Of a stretch of 64,000 nt of DNA, positions 19,158 to 27,080 are shown one piece after another. The position numbers were made by a program, and so were the translations under genes. Every line of letters begins with the position of its first letter. Position 1 is the stretch's first letter. This DNA is from Chitinophagaceae bacterium UBA7600 (GTDB lineage Bacteria > Bacteroidota > Bacteroidia > Chitinophagales > Chitinophagaceae), in assembly GCA_002478885.1 (NCBI GenBank), contig DLKC01000105.1, positions 62,001-126,000 of the forward strand, read 5' to 3'. The notes beneath the pieces are model-generated. The model did not search any database, had not been told where the DNA came from, and was given only the letters and a program-made list of their open reading frames with translations.

Positions 19158-19192
19158 ATTTCCTGGCCGGCCGACTTTGGCCAGCAATTGCG

Positions 19193-19200
19193 TAATTTTG
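19193..19200 (+). promoter_or_regulatory. -7 promoter box TAATTTTG
   Basis: An exact match to the Bacteroidota TAnnTTTG box, 26 bases before the start codon at 19227. A TTTG at 19176 could be the upstream element, but the spacing (13) is shorter than usual. Confidence 0.6.
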
Positions 19201-19226
19201 AGTGTCTTTACAAATAATACTCAATA

Positions 19227-19697
19227 ATGAGACATTTTCTAGTTGCGGTTTCAGGACTGTACATTTTTTTGGCCGGTTGTAAAGAGTATCCTTGTAATCC
19301 CGCAACTTCAAATATGGCATTTGTTGCCTTTCGGAGTGACGAAACGGACAGCATCCTGGTAAAAAAATACAGCAAGGCTTCAAATTTCACAACGCTTATT
19401 GACTCGTTTTTGCTGACCCCGGGGAACAGTTCATTCGAACAACGAAATGATACGTTATTTGTGCGTAATTCCTTTGGTACAGACAATGGCTTTTTAAGCA
19501 AATATGATTACGAGATTACCTTACCGGAAACGGGCAGGCAATTCCTGATTACAGCAATTACCGAGGAATACCGGTCCTATAAGTCAGGGCTTTCAATGGA
19601 CAAAAGAGGTTGTGTAAATTTCATAAGCTCCTACATATCGAATGGACAGTTAATAAGTGGTCAACCAAACTACTACACTTTCTATTTCCAAAAATAA
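19227..19697 (+). CDS. Lipoprotein, member of a two-copy local family
   Basis: A 156-residue protein with signal peptide and lipobox FLAGC (cysteine at about residue 18). The mature part aligns in order with the lipoprotein at 32226-32747: a cysteine-asparagine start, an FxxF strand, an Asp-rich turn, NFxxLIxSF, a DTLF-type segment, YEITLPE against WQLILPH, and a final aromatic strand. The family has no function known to me. It is a single gene with its own -7 box. The distant paralogue has a different neighbourhood, which supports independent mobility of single genes in this region. Confidence 0.78.
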   Translation: MRHFLVAVSGLYIFLAGCKEYPCNPATSNMAFVAFRSDETDSILVKKYSKASNFTTLIDSFLLTPGNSSFEQRNDTLFVRNSFGTDNGFLSKYDYEITLPETGRQFLITAITEEYRSYKSGLSMDKRGCVNFISSYISNGQLISGQPNYYTFYFQK

Positions 19698-19805
19698 ATC
19701 TGCCTGCTACATCCGTTCGTGAACCGTTCTGCCGGCGACCCTGGCAAACAGCAGCAACGACTTCAGTGTAGCTTCTCAAAAAATAAAAACTTACATTTAA
19801 CCGTC

Positions 19806-20255
19806 ATGACAAACGGATTTAACATAATCGGGATTTCCACAAGAACAACCAACAGGAACAACCGGGCCCAGCAAGACCTGGGCGAGCTTTGGGGGCAATT
19901 TTATGCCGACAATATTTTTGATAAAATACCCAACAAAGTTTCCGATAATATAGTTGCCATTTACACAGACTACGAAAGCGACTTTACAGGCGAATACACT
20001 ACCCTCATTGGTGTTCCCGTTTCGACACTTGACAACATTCCCAAAGGACTTACCGGGCGGACATTTACTGCAGAAAACTTTAGGAAATTTGCTGCAAAAG
20101 GAGCAATGCCACATGCAGTCATCAATACCTGGTCAGACATCTGGCAAAATGACAAGGTGTTAAACCGAAAATACAGTTACGACTTTGAAGTTTATGGACA
20201 GCAATCACAAATGGGAGCAGATGCTGAAGTATACATTTTTATTTCGGTAAAATGA
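19806..20255 (+). CDS. Cass2/GyrI-like effector-binding protein
   Basis: The frame is open from 19719, but the ATG at 19806 (MTNGFNIIGISTRTTN) gives the family start. The 149-residue protein fits the integron-associated effector-binding family (Cass2, PF14526; GyrI/AraC effector-binding fold). It shows the opening strand, then QQDLGELWGQFY, KVSDNIVAIYTDYESD, a YTTLIGVPV strand, HAVINTWSDIW, and the final DAEVYIFISVK strand. It lacks a DNA-binding domain, as in Cass2, and likely binds a hydrophobic cation or similar ligand. The family was defined from an integron cassette, which is of interest given the cassette-like context. Confidence 0.85.
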   Translation: MTNGFNIIGISTRTTNRNNRAQQDLGELWGQFYADNIFDKIPNKVSDNIVAIYTDYESDFTGEYTTLIGVPVSTLDNIPKGLTGRTFTAENFRKFAAKGAMPHAVINTWSDIWQNDKVLNRKYSYDFEVYGQQSQMGADAEVYIFISVK

Positions 20256-20296
20256 AAATAACAGCGGCAGGCAATAGGCGTTATTTTATCCAGCCA

Positions 20297-20327
20297 GGCC
20301 AATGATACAACCAACTATCATTTGGCC
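20297..20327 (+). other. Near-perfect hairpin before a VOC gene
   Basis: GGCCAATGATA and TATCATTTGGCC pair with one bulged T around an eight-base loop. It lies 20 bases before the start codon at 20348 and 42 bases after the Cass2-like gene, so it is either a terminator of the former or a leader structure of the latter. Confidence 0.55.
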
Positions 20328-20347
20328 GCACAATAAAAAAGAAAAAT

Positions 20348-20815
20348 ATGACTAAAAGCAATTTACCGGAAATGAATAATGTTGGCATTGTTGTAGAAAA
20401 CCTCGACAATGCAGTTTCCTTTTTTACTGAGATAGGATTAACACTTGAAGGCCGGATGGTGATAGAAGGTGAGTGGGCCGGACGTGTAACAGGGCTCGGG
20501 AATCAAGCTGTAGCCGTTGCAATGATGGTTACTCCAGACGGACACAGCAGGCTTGAACTTTCACAGTTCCTCACACCTAAAACAGTTGAAGACCATAGAA
20601 CTTCGCCGGTAAATGCGCTCGGATATCTCCGTGTAATGTTTAGAGTGGATAATCTTGAAGAGTTGCTCGGCAGGCTTTTAAAGTTGGGTGCAGTGATGGT
20701 AGGGGAAGTAGTAAATTATGAAAACCTCTATAGGCTTTGTTATATAAGAGGAACAGAAGGGCTTCTTATTGGCTTAGCCGAACGACTTGATAGCCAAACA
20801 ACAAAAGCTATTTAA
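20348..20815 (+). CDS. VOC-family protein
   Basis: A 155-residue VOC protein: NNVGIVVENLDNAVSFFTEIGL at the start, an HSRLELSQF strand in the middle with histidine and glutamate as possible metal ligands, and GLLIGLAERL at the end. This pattern is common in proteins annotated as glyoxalase or lactoylglutathione lyase-like, but nothing fixes a substrate. It is distinct in sequence from the VOC protein at 17209, so the two are not a recent duplication. Confidence 0.85.
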   Translation: MTKSNLPEMNNVGIVVENLDNAVSFFTEIGLTLEGRMVIEGEWAGRVTGLGNQAVAVAMMVTPDGHSRLELSQFLTPKTVEDHRTSPVNALGYLRVMFRVDNLEELLGRLLKLGAVMVGEVVNYENLYRLCYIRGTEGLLIGLAERLDSQTTKAI

Positions 20816-20835
20816 GCGAGGCAAACAAATTTGGT

Positions 20836-20871
20836 TTGTCACTTTCCATGTGTTGAAACATAGAAAGACAA
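20836..20871 (+). other. Imperfect hairpin after a VOC gene
   Basis: TTGTC-ac-TTTC-c-ATGT pairs with ACAT-a-GAAA-GACAA with small bulges. It lies 20 bases after the stop at 20815 and may act as a 3'-end structure. Confidence 0.45.
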
Positions 20872-21019
20872 CCGGAATGGGAAGTTGCGAACAAAGAAAA
20901 TTACGAACGAATCTTATATTTTTTTTAAAGGTGGTCGTGATCCGCAAAGCGGATTCAAAAAAGAAATGATTTGCGCAGCTGATACCTATTTTTTAAGGCC
21001 TTCGCGAGTCTTCTTGGTC

Positions 21020-21225
21020 GATTTCAGCCCATTTCTTTCATTGGCCCTGACCTGGCGCCTATGTTACTGCGACTTCAAACTGTAGTTCGTTCCACGGATT
21101 TTTCAAACTAGTCTTTTGCATTTTTGATGATGCGCATTCTTAAGCAATTTCAAGCGACAACAAAGCACGCCCCGGATATCTGCGCCAAACAAAGCTTCAC
21201 TACTGGCAAACGACAAAAAGCAACA
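21020..21225 (+). repeat. Repeat I, copy 2
   Basis: Second copy of the sequence at 9065-9260, with the same order of conserved blocks (GATTTCAGCCCATTT, CATTTTTGATgATG, CTTAAGCAATTTCAAG, CTGCGCCAAACAA). Here it is directly followed by a copy of repeat II. Confidence 0.85.
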
Positions 21226-21247
21226 CCAGGGTACCGCTTTCACTTTG

Positions 21248-21525
21248 AATTTTATTGACCACATGAAAACAGAAAGCTGAACCGAGCGTGGCAACAGGCG
21301 ATGCCATGAAACAGCACTGCCGGTACCCAAAAAATGAAGCTGAAAAAACTGATGGCACAAGCTGAATCTATTAATTGTTTGCGATTTTATCATTTGCCGT
21401 TGACCTTGCCGAGTTGAAATCGTTTATATGCTACCAATTGATAAATAGGACACATTTGATGGAATGATTCAGCCATCAAAAGCTGTTTCATACTCAGCAA
21501 CAAAATGTATCTTCAACTAAAGACA
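21248..21525 (+). repeat. Repeat II, copy 1 (promoter-bearing)
   Basis: Shares CACATGAAAACAGAAA, GAGCGTGGCAACAGGCGATG and CTGCCGGTA with copy 2 at 31919-32190. It shares GTTGAAATCGTTTATA and CAACAAAATGTAtCTTCAA-type endings with copy 3 at 33963-34215. The central block GGCAACAGGCGATGCC also links it to the dispersed boundary repeat. Confidence 0.85.
21508..21515 (+). promoter_or_regulatory. -7 box TATCTTCA at the end of repeat II copy 1
   Basis: Located at the same place within repeat II as TACCTTTA (32173) and TAACTTCA (34199). It resembles TAnnTTTG, 158 bases before the amidohydrolase start. Confidence 0.45.
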
Positions 21526-21672
21526 AAACAACATATGTAATGGGCCATGGGGGAACGCTATTAGCGGTATCTCGCCAGGACCCGTGGCTTTGCAGGCAAT
21601 GGCGGAGAAACGTTATAGCAACACAACCAAACAGCATTCTTTAAACCTTTATGTTCTAACGAAATTGTACTT

Positions 21673-22983
21673 ATGCAATATTTAAAGCCAGCCATTCTTG
21701 TTTGCCTCCTGACAATTTTGGCCTATACTGCTTTTAGCCAACCAACATTAACAGTGAACCAGCAGCGTATTGAGCAAAGAATATTTGAGCTGGCAAAATT
21801 TGGGAAAGATTCTATTGGCAGAGGTTACCGGGTGGCCTATACAAAAGGAGATATAGAAGGTAGAAACTGGTTTATTGACCTGTTGAAAAAAGCAGGCCTC
21901 GAAGTAAGCATAGATTATGCCGGTAATATCGTTGGCAAACGAAAAGGGAAAAATCCGTTACTCCAGCCAATTGCATTTGGTTCACACATTGATATGGTAC
22001 CCGATGGTGGCAATTATGACGGATGTTTCGGCTCCATCAGTGCTTTGGAAATAATTGAAGTGCTGAATGAAAAGAGCATTGTAACGGAACACCCTTTGGA
22101 AGTGATCATTTTCTCCAATGAAGAAGGTGGTACCGTTGGTTCCAAGGCTATGAGCAGCGGCTTAAGCAAGGAGCGATTGCAACAAATAAGTCAGAGTGGC
22201 TTAACGATTGCAGAAGGGATCAGCCGCATTGGTGGAAATCCTGAAAATATTGATGACAATATCCAAAAAAATGGTGCTTTTAAAGCTTTTCTTGAATTGC
22301 ATATTGAACAGGGGGGCATTTTAGCAAAAGAAAACACAGAGATTGGTGTGGTGGAAGGTATAGTGGGTATCAAGCGCTGGGAAGTTACCGTAGCAGGTTT
22401 CGCCAACCATGCAGGTTCGACATCCATGGATATGCGACAGGATGCTTTGCTGGCCGCATCGAAATTCGTTGTTGCAGTGAATGAAGTAATTACCAGTGTA
22501 AAAGGCAGCCAGGTTGGTACTGTTGGAAAACTTGAAGTTGAGCCCGGCGCCTACAATGTTATTCCCGGTAAGGTAGTGCTGGGTTTAGAGATCCGGGATT
22601 TATCGGCAGAAAAAATTGACCAATTGTTTACTGAAATAAAAAAACGCGCCGCTGCAATTGCAGCAATATCCAAAACAACCATCAGCTTTGAACTACAGGC
22701 CAACCCATCAAAGCCAGCATTAACTGACAAAACCCTCCAGCAATTAATCAACAAAACAGCAACGGCATTGGGTTTTAGTACCAAGTTCATGCAAAGCGGT
22801 GCCGGGCACGATGCCCAGCAGATGGCGCTGCTTGCACCTGCAGGCATGATATTTATTCCGAGTGCAGGCGGCATTAGCCATTCGCCTAAAGAATTTTCAA
22901 CAGCGGCTGATATGGCCAATGGTGCAAATGTGCTATTGCAAACCATATTAACTTTAGATAAAGAACAGGCGGCTTCAAAATAA
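21673..22983 (+). CDS. Secreted M20-family amidohydrolase (hydantoinase/carbamoylase type)
   Basis: A 436-residue protein with a signal peptide (about residues 1-22). The rest matches the Zn-dependent amidase, hydantoinase/carbamoylase family (N-carbamoyl-amino-acid hydrolase, allantoate amidohydrolase). It has GSHIDMVPDGG with H105, YDG with D116 (bridging aspartate), NEEG with E150/E151, and a later GAGHDAQQMA segment carrying the C-terminal metal histidine. Usual family members are cytoplasmic, so export is unusual. The dimerisation domain lies at about residues 230-340 (WEVTVAGFANHAGST). Substrate: an N-carbamoyl or ureido compound, not further defined. Confidence 0.88.
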   Translation: MQYLKPAILVCLLTILAYTAFSQPTLTVNQQRIEQRIFELAKFGKDSIGRGYRVAYTKGDIEGRNWFIDLLKKAGLEVSIDYAGNIVGKRKGKNPLLQPIAFGSHIDMVPDGGNYDGCFGSISALEIIEVLNEKSIVTEHPLEVIIFSNEEGGTVGSKAMSSGLSKERLQQISQSGLTIAEGISRIGGNPENIDDNIQKNGAFKAFLELHIEQGGILAKENTEIGVVEGIVGIKRWEVTVAGFANHAGSTSMDMRQDALLAASKFVVAVNEVITSVKGSQVGTVGKLEVEPGAYNVIPGKVVLGLEIRDLSAEKIDQLFTEIKKRAAAIAAISKTTISFELQANPSKPALTDKTLQQLINKTATALGFSTKFMQSGAGHDAQQMALLAPAGMIFIPSAGGISHSPKEFSTAADMANGANVLLQTILTLDKEQAASK

Positions 22984-22990
22984 AAGGAAA

Positions 22991-23068
22991 ATGAATTTTA
23001 CAAAATTAGTGCCCAGTGTATTTTATAAAGACCTTTCTGACGGCCTGCAATTCACGATTAACACATAG
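22991..23068 (+). pseudogene. Truncated VOC-protein N-terminus
   Basis: Seven bases after the amidohydrolase stop, an ATG opens a 25-codon frame MNFTKLVPSVFYKDLSDG and onward, then a TAG. The first residues match the start of a common VOC-protein subfamily (MNFTKLVPNIFY-type), and the reading frame breaks where the domain would continue. It appears to be the remnant of a former VOC gene cut by deletion or recombination; the rest is not found downstream. Confidence 0.6.
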
Positions 23069-23126
23069 ATTTAAGCCCGGACCAGCCTTATTGTGGAGTG
23101 TAGCCTGACCAGGGCACAGGAGCAAA

Positions 23127-23178
23127 TTGCAAAGCCAGGCAGTGGTTCGTGCCGGGCAAACGTTGTTGAGCTTTAGTT
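23127..23178 (+). repeat. Repeat IV, copy 1
   Basis: ATTGCAAAGCCAGGCAGTGG followed by cgtGCCGGGCA and, further on, gagcTTTAG. It matches 26007-26058 (ATTGCAAAACCAGACAGTGG, ggGCCGGGCA, gcgtTTTAG). Confidence 0.75.
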
Positions 23179-23279
23179 CTTAATTTAAACAGCAGATTTT
23201 TTAATTGAGCATTTGTGCCTGGCCGACGAAACGCTATTGATATGCCCATCACAAATGCATTAACGATGGTAAACATTTT

Positions 23280-23885
23280 ATGAAGCCCCAAATTCCCAAA
23301 GTGCTCCTATTTTCACGGCTTGTTATCGGACTGACAATGGTTGTTCTCAGCAGCTTTCATATCAGGAATTATCAAACAGTTGCAAAAGTACTCTTGACAA
23401 CCGGGCTGCTGACAGACATTTTTGATGGGATTATTGCAAGACAGTTAAATATTTCAACGCAAAAGTTCAGACGTTTAGATTCAACAATTGACCAGGTGTT
23501 TTTCGTTTCGGCTGCAGTAGCGACATATATTCAATGCCCGGACTTTTTCACCAGCAATGTTTTAAAGCTGATCATACTTACAGGTGCGGAAGCATTAACC
23601 TACTTAACCAGCTTTTTTAAGTTCAGGAAAGAAATTGCAACGCATTCAATTGGAGCCAAGATTTGGAGTTTGTTATTGTTTGCGACACTTATTCAAATCA
23701 TTTTACAATGCGAATCAGGCATTTTGTTTAACATTTGCCTTTGGGTTGGGTTATTGACAAGGCTTGAAATTATTGCCATCATCCTGGCATTAAAAAAATG
23801 GACGAACGATGTCCCTTCTTTTTATCACGCATTAAAACTCAGGCACGGCAAAGCCATCAAAAGACACAAGCTGTTTAACGGATAA
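23280..23885 (+). CDS. CDP-alcohol phosphatidyltransferase family protein with an altered motif
   Basis: A 201-residue membrane protein with five to six hydrophobic segments. The CDP-alcohol phosphatidyltransferase signature D-x2-DG-x2-AR-x8-G-x3-D-x3-D is present at D46, D49-G50, A53-R54, D67 and D71. The glycine is replaced by phenylalanine at residue 63 (QKFRRLDSTID). The four metal-binding aspartates are intact, so it may still be active. The substitution is unusual and may change acceptor choice. The family joins CDP-activated head groups or lipids in the inner membrane. No partner genes are nearby. Confidence 0.8.
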   Translation: MKPQIPKVLLFSRLVIGLTMVVLSSFHIRNYQTVAKVLLTTGLLTDIFDGIIARQLNISTQKFRRLDSTIDQVFFVSAAVATYIQCPDFFTSNVLKLIILTGAEALTYLTSFFKFRKEIATHSIGAKIWSLLLFATLIQIILQCESGILFNICLWVGLLTRLEIIAIILALKKWTNDVPSFYHALKLRHGKAIKRHKLFNG

Positions 23886-24136
23886 TACTTCTGCCAATGT
23901 TTCCATTGCCACAGATGGCGGGGCGATGACCAAGTAACCAGCCCGGAAGAGCAGACGGCGGCAGATCTTTACCCGGATATTGTTGCCAGGCGACGCCGGG
24001 CTCTCAACAAAAAATTTTATCTTGACCTGTAAATCCCAATCAATTTCAGCTCCCGGCAGAAGGATTGCCAATATCCGCATTTCGCAGGGTCCGGAAGATT
24101 GCGCCAATATTTTAAAAAGCATCCTATTCCACAGCA

Positions 24137-24928
24137 ATGATTGACATTAAGCCCCTACAAACAGCGACTGAGTTATCCCGGCCAAGACGTATTATGAAAT
24201 ATGTTTTGGTTTGGTGTTCTTCCGGGTCTGCGACTATGATTGTTGATGAAAATGAATTTGTATTAAAGCCCAATTCTGTAATAACAATTACATCCGGCCA
24301 GGTACATTATTTTAAAAAGAACCAGGCGGCAACCGGTTTTGTTCTTGCATTTACCTTTGATTTTTTTTGCAAAACAGATAATGATATTGAACTTATTTTC
24401 CACAACAGTCTTTTTTGCCATTTCGCAATGAATGAAGTAATACCGCTTGGCAAAAGCAAAGTTGTGCAAAACGAATTGTTGAATATTGAAAACGAATTAA
24501 AAGAAACACCTTATCAATACCTGATTTCACTGCATAGCAGGGTTGAACTGATACTTGTTGAAATTAACCGTTGTAAAATAAAACAGGGCAGTGATATTTA
24601 CAGGCCTGATGCATTGTTCCTTAAGTTTTTAGAAGCTGTCAGAAACAATTTTAGAAAGAACCTTACCGTAAAACAAATTGCAGCTTCCTTATCCACTACG
24701 GAAGTCAAACTGAATGAATTATCTAAACTACATACCGGTAAAACAGCCCAGCATGTGATATATGGGTTAGTAACTTCAGAAGCCAAACGGCTTTTTACTT
24801 ATGAAAACCTGTCTGTTAAACAAGTTGCTTACGCGTTAGGCTTCAATGATCCATTTTATTTCTCCAATTTCTTCAAGAAGCAAACCAACCAATCTCCCAA
24901 ATCATTTAAAGCGCAAAAGACTGTTTAA
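24137..24928 (+). CDS. AraC-family transcriptional regulator
   Basis: A 263-residue protein. The N-terminal part (residues about 1-150) has the cupin-like sensing fold (SSGSATMIVDENEFVLKPNSVITITSGQVHYF). The C-terminal part (about 165-262) carries the two AraC helix-turn-helix motifs, the second ending in the hallmark QVAYALGFNDPFYFSNFFKKQTNQSP. It stands about 97 bases before the DoxX gene in the same direction and is a candidate regulator of the DoxX-cupin pair. Confidence 0.93.
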   Translation: MIDIKPLQTATELSRPRRIMKYVLVWCSSGSATMIVDENEFVLKPNSVITITSGQVHYFKKNQAATGFVLAFTFDFFCKTDNDIELIFHNSLFCHFAMNEVIPLGKSKVVQNELLNIENELKETPYQYLISLHSRVELILVEINRCKIKQGSDIYRPDALFLKFLEAVRNNFRKNLTVKQIAASLSTTEVKLNELSKLHTGKTAQHVIYGLVTSEAKRLFTYENLSVKQVAYALGFNDPFYFSNFFKKQTNQSPKSFKAQKTV

Positions 24929-24960
24929 ATTTTACATGTTTTTCCCGCTACTGTCTATTC

Positions 24961-24988
24961 TTTGAAGTGGCACCCAACAACAACTTTG
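24961..24988 (+). promoter_or_regulatory. Promoter of the DoxX-cupin pair
   Basis: TTTG at 24961-24964 and CAACTTTG (one change from TAnnTTTG) at 24981-24988, separated by 16 bases, end 37 bases before the start at 25026. Confidence 0.55.
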
Positions 24989-25025
24989 TACCTGATTTAA
25001 TCATTCAACATTTAAAAATCAGGGT

Positions 25026-25466
25026 ATGAAAAATTGTCAAAACGTAGCAACCCTTTTGCTACGGCTCAGCTTATCGTTTGGCTTTTTGTCAGCTGTTGCC
25101 AGTCGCCTTGGATTACTGGGAGCAAAATCTTCCGGCTGGAGCAGCTTCCTGGACTACACTGAACAGGTAAATTCCTTTCTCCCGAAAAGTGTTATACCAC
25201 CTGTTGCAGTTACCAGCACGGTATTAGAAACTTCTATAGCTATTATGCTACTTGCTGGTCTTAAAACAAGCTATGCTGCCCTGGGCGCATCCTTACTTAC
25301 CTTACTATTTGCGATAGCAATGTCGTATTCTTTTGGTGTAAAAGAAGCATTGGATTATTCTGTTTTTGCATTCTCTGCAGGGGGATTTTTATTAGCGACA
25401 ATGCCTTATTACAAGTGGAGTATTGACCAGTTATTATCTACTAAACAATCAAAAGCAACAATATGA
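25026..25466 (+). CDS. DoxX-family membrane protein
   Basis: A 146-residue protein with four hydrophobic helices and the DoxX pattern (LLLRLSLSFGFLSAVASRLG, then a YTEQVNSFLP loop and helices ending in LATMPYYKW). Family members are inner-membrane proteins of poorly defined redox or solvent-stress roles. Its last bases overlap the cupin gene start in the ATGA arrangement, so translation of the two is coupled. Confidence 0.88.
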   Translation: MKNCQNVATLLLRLSLSFGFLSAVASRLGLLGAKSSGWSSFLDYTEQVNSFLPKSVIPPVAVTSTVLETSIAIMLLAGLKTSYAALGASLLTLLFAIAMSYSFGVKEALDYSVFAFSAGGFLLATMPYYKWSIDQLLSTKQSKATI

Positions 25467-25834
25467 AAAAGGCAATTTTAATTAACAATATCAACGAGTA
25501 CATTGTCAGAAACAAGCAAAAAGAATGGCAGCCACTTATTGAAAAAGGCATCCACTACGAAGGAATCTCTGTGATACCACTTCATTATGATGAAAGCAAA
25601 GATCGTTCAACAACAATTTTGTTGAAATTTGAACCCGGAGCTACCTATCCATATCATAATCATCCCGGCGGGGAAGAAATCTTTGTACTGAACGGGGAAG
25701 CCATAATAGACAATGTCATTCTTTACGAAGGCGACTATTTATATACTCCTGTGAACTTTAAACATTCCGTTACTACGAAAACCGGGTGCAGCATGCTATT
25801 TGTTGTGCCGGAAGAAGTAGAAATTTTATCATAA
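25463..25834 (+). CDS. Small cupin protein
   Basis: A 123-residue protein overlapping the DoxX gene by 4 bases (ATGA). It has the two cupin motifs: YPYHNHPGGEEIFVLNG (H, H, E metal ligands) at about residues 55-73 and the later NFKHSVTT histidine. The style resembles ChrR-like or quercetinase-like cupins, which bind a single metal. With DoxX it may form a small stress or detoxification module, possibly under the AraC-type regulator just upstream. The reaction cannot be named. Confidence 0.88.
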   Translation: MKKAILINNINEYIVRNKQKEWQPLIEKGIHYEGISVIPLHYDESKDRSTTILLKFEPGATYPYHNHPGGEEIFVLNGEAIIDNVILYEGDYLYTPVNFKHSVTTKTGCSMLFVVPEEVEILS

Positions 25835-26006
25835 GCGTATGCAGCAGAAAGTAAACTGCGCAACCTTTGGCACTCAATATCATCAATATCGGCCATCCAT
25901 CCTGCATGTGCTACGTGCAATCACGACAGTCACATGCCCCGGAGGCATGGCAAGCCAGGATAGTCCTGATGGGTTACAGCACTAATAAGTGGCTTCATTA
26001 TTGCCA

Positions 26007-26058
26007 TTGCAAAACCAGACAGTGGCCCGGGCCGGGCAGCCAATATTGCGTTTTAGCA
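26007..26058 (+). repeat. Repeat IV, copy 2
   Basis: Second copy of the sequence at 23127-23178, located 48 bases before the start of the dihydrofolate-reductase-like gene. The first copy lies about 100 bases before the CDP-alcohol phosphatidyltransferase gene. Confidence 0.75.
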
Positions 26059-26105
26059 TCTTCTTTCAACATCAGTAATTCAAATCATCGATTCAATAAA
26101 ATAAA

Positions 26106-26672
26106 ATGAGAAAGGTCATTGCCGCATTTAATATGACACTTGACGGTGTGTATGATCATACAGCCGGGTTGCCCGATGAAGCAATACATGAACATTATAC
26201 AACATTGTTGAGCCAGGGGGATGCCATTTTGTATGGCAAAACAACTTATCAACTCATGGAATTCTGGCGGACATTCCTGGCAAATCCTTCAAAAGAAAAA
26301 TCTATGAATGACTTTGCCATAGCGATTGATAGCATTCCAAAGATCGTTTTCTCGCATACACTTAAGAGTTTAGATTGGGAAACTGCTACCCTTGCAACCA
26401 GTAGTTTGAAAGACACCCTGTCAGCACTTAAACAGCAACCGGGAAAGGCCATTTTTATCGGTAGCCACAGTTTGATCATACAAACGATGCAACTCAACCT
26501 AATTGATGAATACCAGCTATGTGTTTACCCTGTTATTGCGGGAAGGGGATTTCAATTATTTGATGGTATAAACGACAGGACTGTCTTAAAACTTACAAAG
26601 ACCAGGGCTTTTGACAGCGGTGCGATCATCCTGTATTATGAGCCAACAACTAACAAACCCGGGGAAAGATAG
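26106..26672 (+). CDS. Dihydrofolate-reductase/RibD-C-like protein
   Basis: A 188-residue protein with the pattern of the dihydrofolate reductase-like family (RibD C-terminal domain): MRKVIAAFNMTLDGVYD at the start, LLSQGDAILYGKTTYQLM, KTVFSHT-like strand, FIGSHSLIIQTMQ and VIAGRGFQLFD. Such proteins bind NADPH and often occur as stand-alone genes of unknown substrate. The stop is preceded by aactaacaaacccgg, resembling the taacaaaac pattern after other genes here. Confidence 0.9.
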   Translation: MRKVIAAFNMTLDGVYDHTAGLPDEAIHEHYTTLLSQGDAILYGKTTYQLMEFWRTFLANPSKEKSMNDFAIAIDSIPKIVFSHTLKSLDWETATLATSSLKDTLSALKQQPGKAIFIGSHSLIIQTMQLNLIDEYQLCVYPVIAGRGFQLFDGINDRTVLKLTKTRAFDSGAIILYYEPTTNKPGER

Positions 26673-26986
26673 CCGGGACAGGGAGCAGCGGGAAATGTCA
26701 ACAAAATATTTGCCTTGAACATGGCCGCAACCGTTTCTTTCGCCTTTTTATCTGCAGCCGCCGTTGATGGCCTAACCAGCAACATGTCCAACAATTTCGT
26801 CCATGCAGCTCCGTTGCCAGCGACCTTACCCGAAAGCGCTGATTATTTCAATCAGCCGTAACAATTTTACATTGCTGGCAACCTTTTGAAAGTTGAATTG
26901 TGCCGCTGGTAGTTCTTTGGTTTATGTAGCGACGAGGAATGCATAATTTGACCGGCAATGGCATTAGGAAAGTCAGTCATGAAGAA

Positions 26987-27004
26987 ACCCGGGTTAGGCC
27001 TAAC
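26987..27004. other. Overlapping palindromes AACCCGGGTT and GTTAGGCCTAAC
   Basis: Two perfect palindromes share four bases. GTTAGGC/GCCTAAC are also the consensus core sequences of integron attC sites, here fused head to head. The 3' end of the gene upstream has ctaacaaacccggg, which is complementary to the right palindrome. Confidence 0.6.
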
Positions 27005-27041
27005 GGAGTCGCACCGACGCTGAAAAAAGCCCTACTCTTGC
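27002..27041 (+). repeat. Repeat III, copy 1, with -7 box TACTCTTG
   Basis: AACGGAGTCG followed by GCCCTActCTTGCAC. The same two blocks occur at 28655-28718. The box TACTCTTG fits TAnnTTTG with one change and lies about 41 bases before the start codon at 27081. Confidence 0.55.
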
Positions 27042-27080
27042 ACGCGATTCAATTTAACAACTTGTTTTTTACAACCGTTT

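Larger units (their letters stand above)
20816..21672. other. Long spacer with hairpins, repeat I and repeat II
   Basis: 857 bases with no supported gene. In order: an imperfect hairpin at 20836-20871, a short perfect hairpin ATCCGC/GCGGAT at 20940-20954, repeat I at 21020-21225, repeat II at 21248-21525 with its -7 box, and a stretch containing acgttatagcaa near 21612. Confidence 0.6.
26673..27080. other. Spacer with overlapping palindromes and a promoter-like element
   Basis: 408 bases with no supported gene. It holds AACCCGGGTT (26987-26996) overlapping GTTAGGCCTAAC (26993-27004), then a repeat III copy with a -7-like box TACTCTTG near 27032. The rest shows nothing I can name. Confidence 0.55.
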
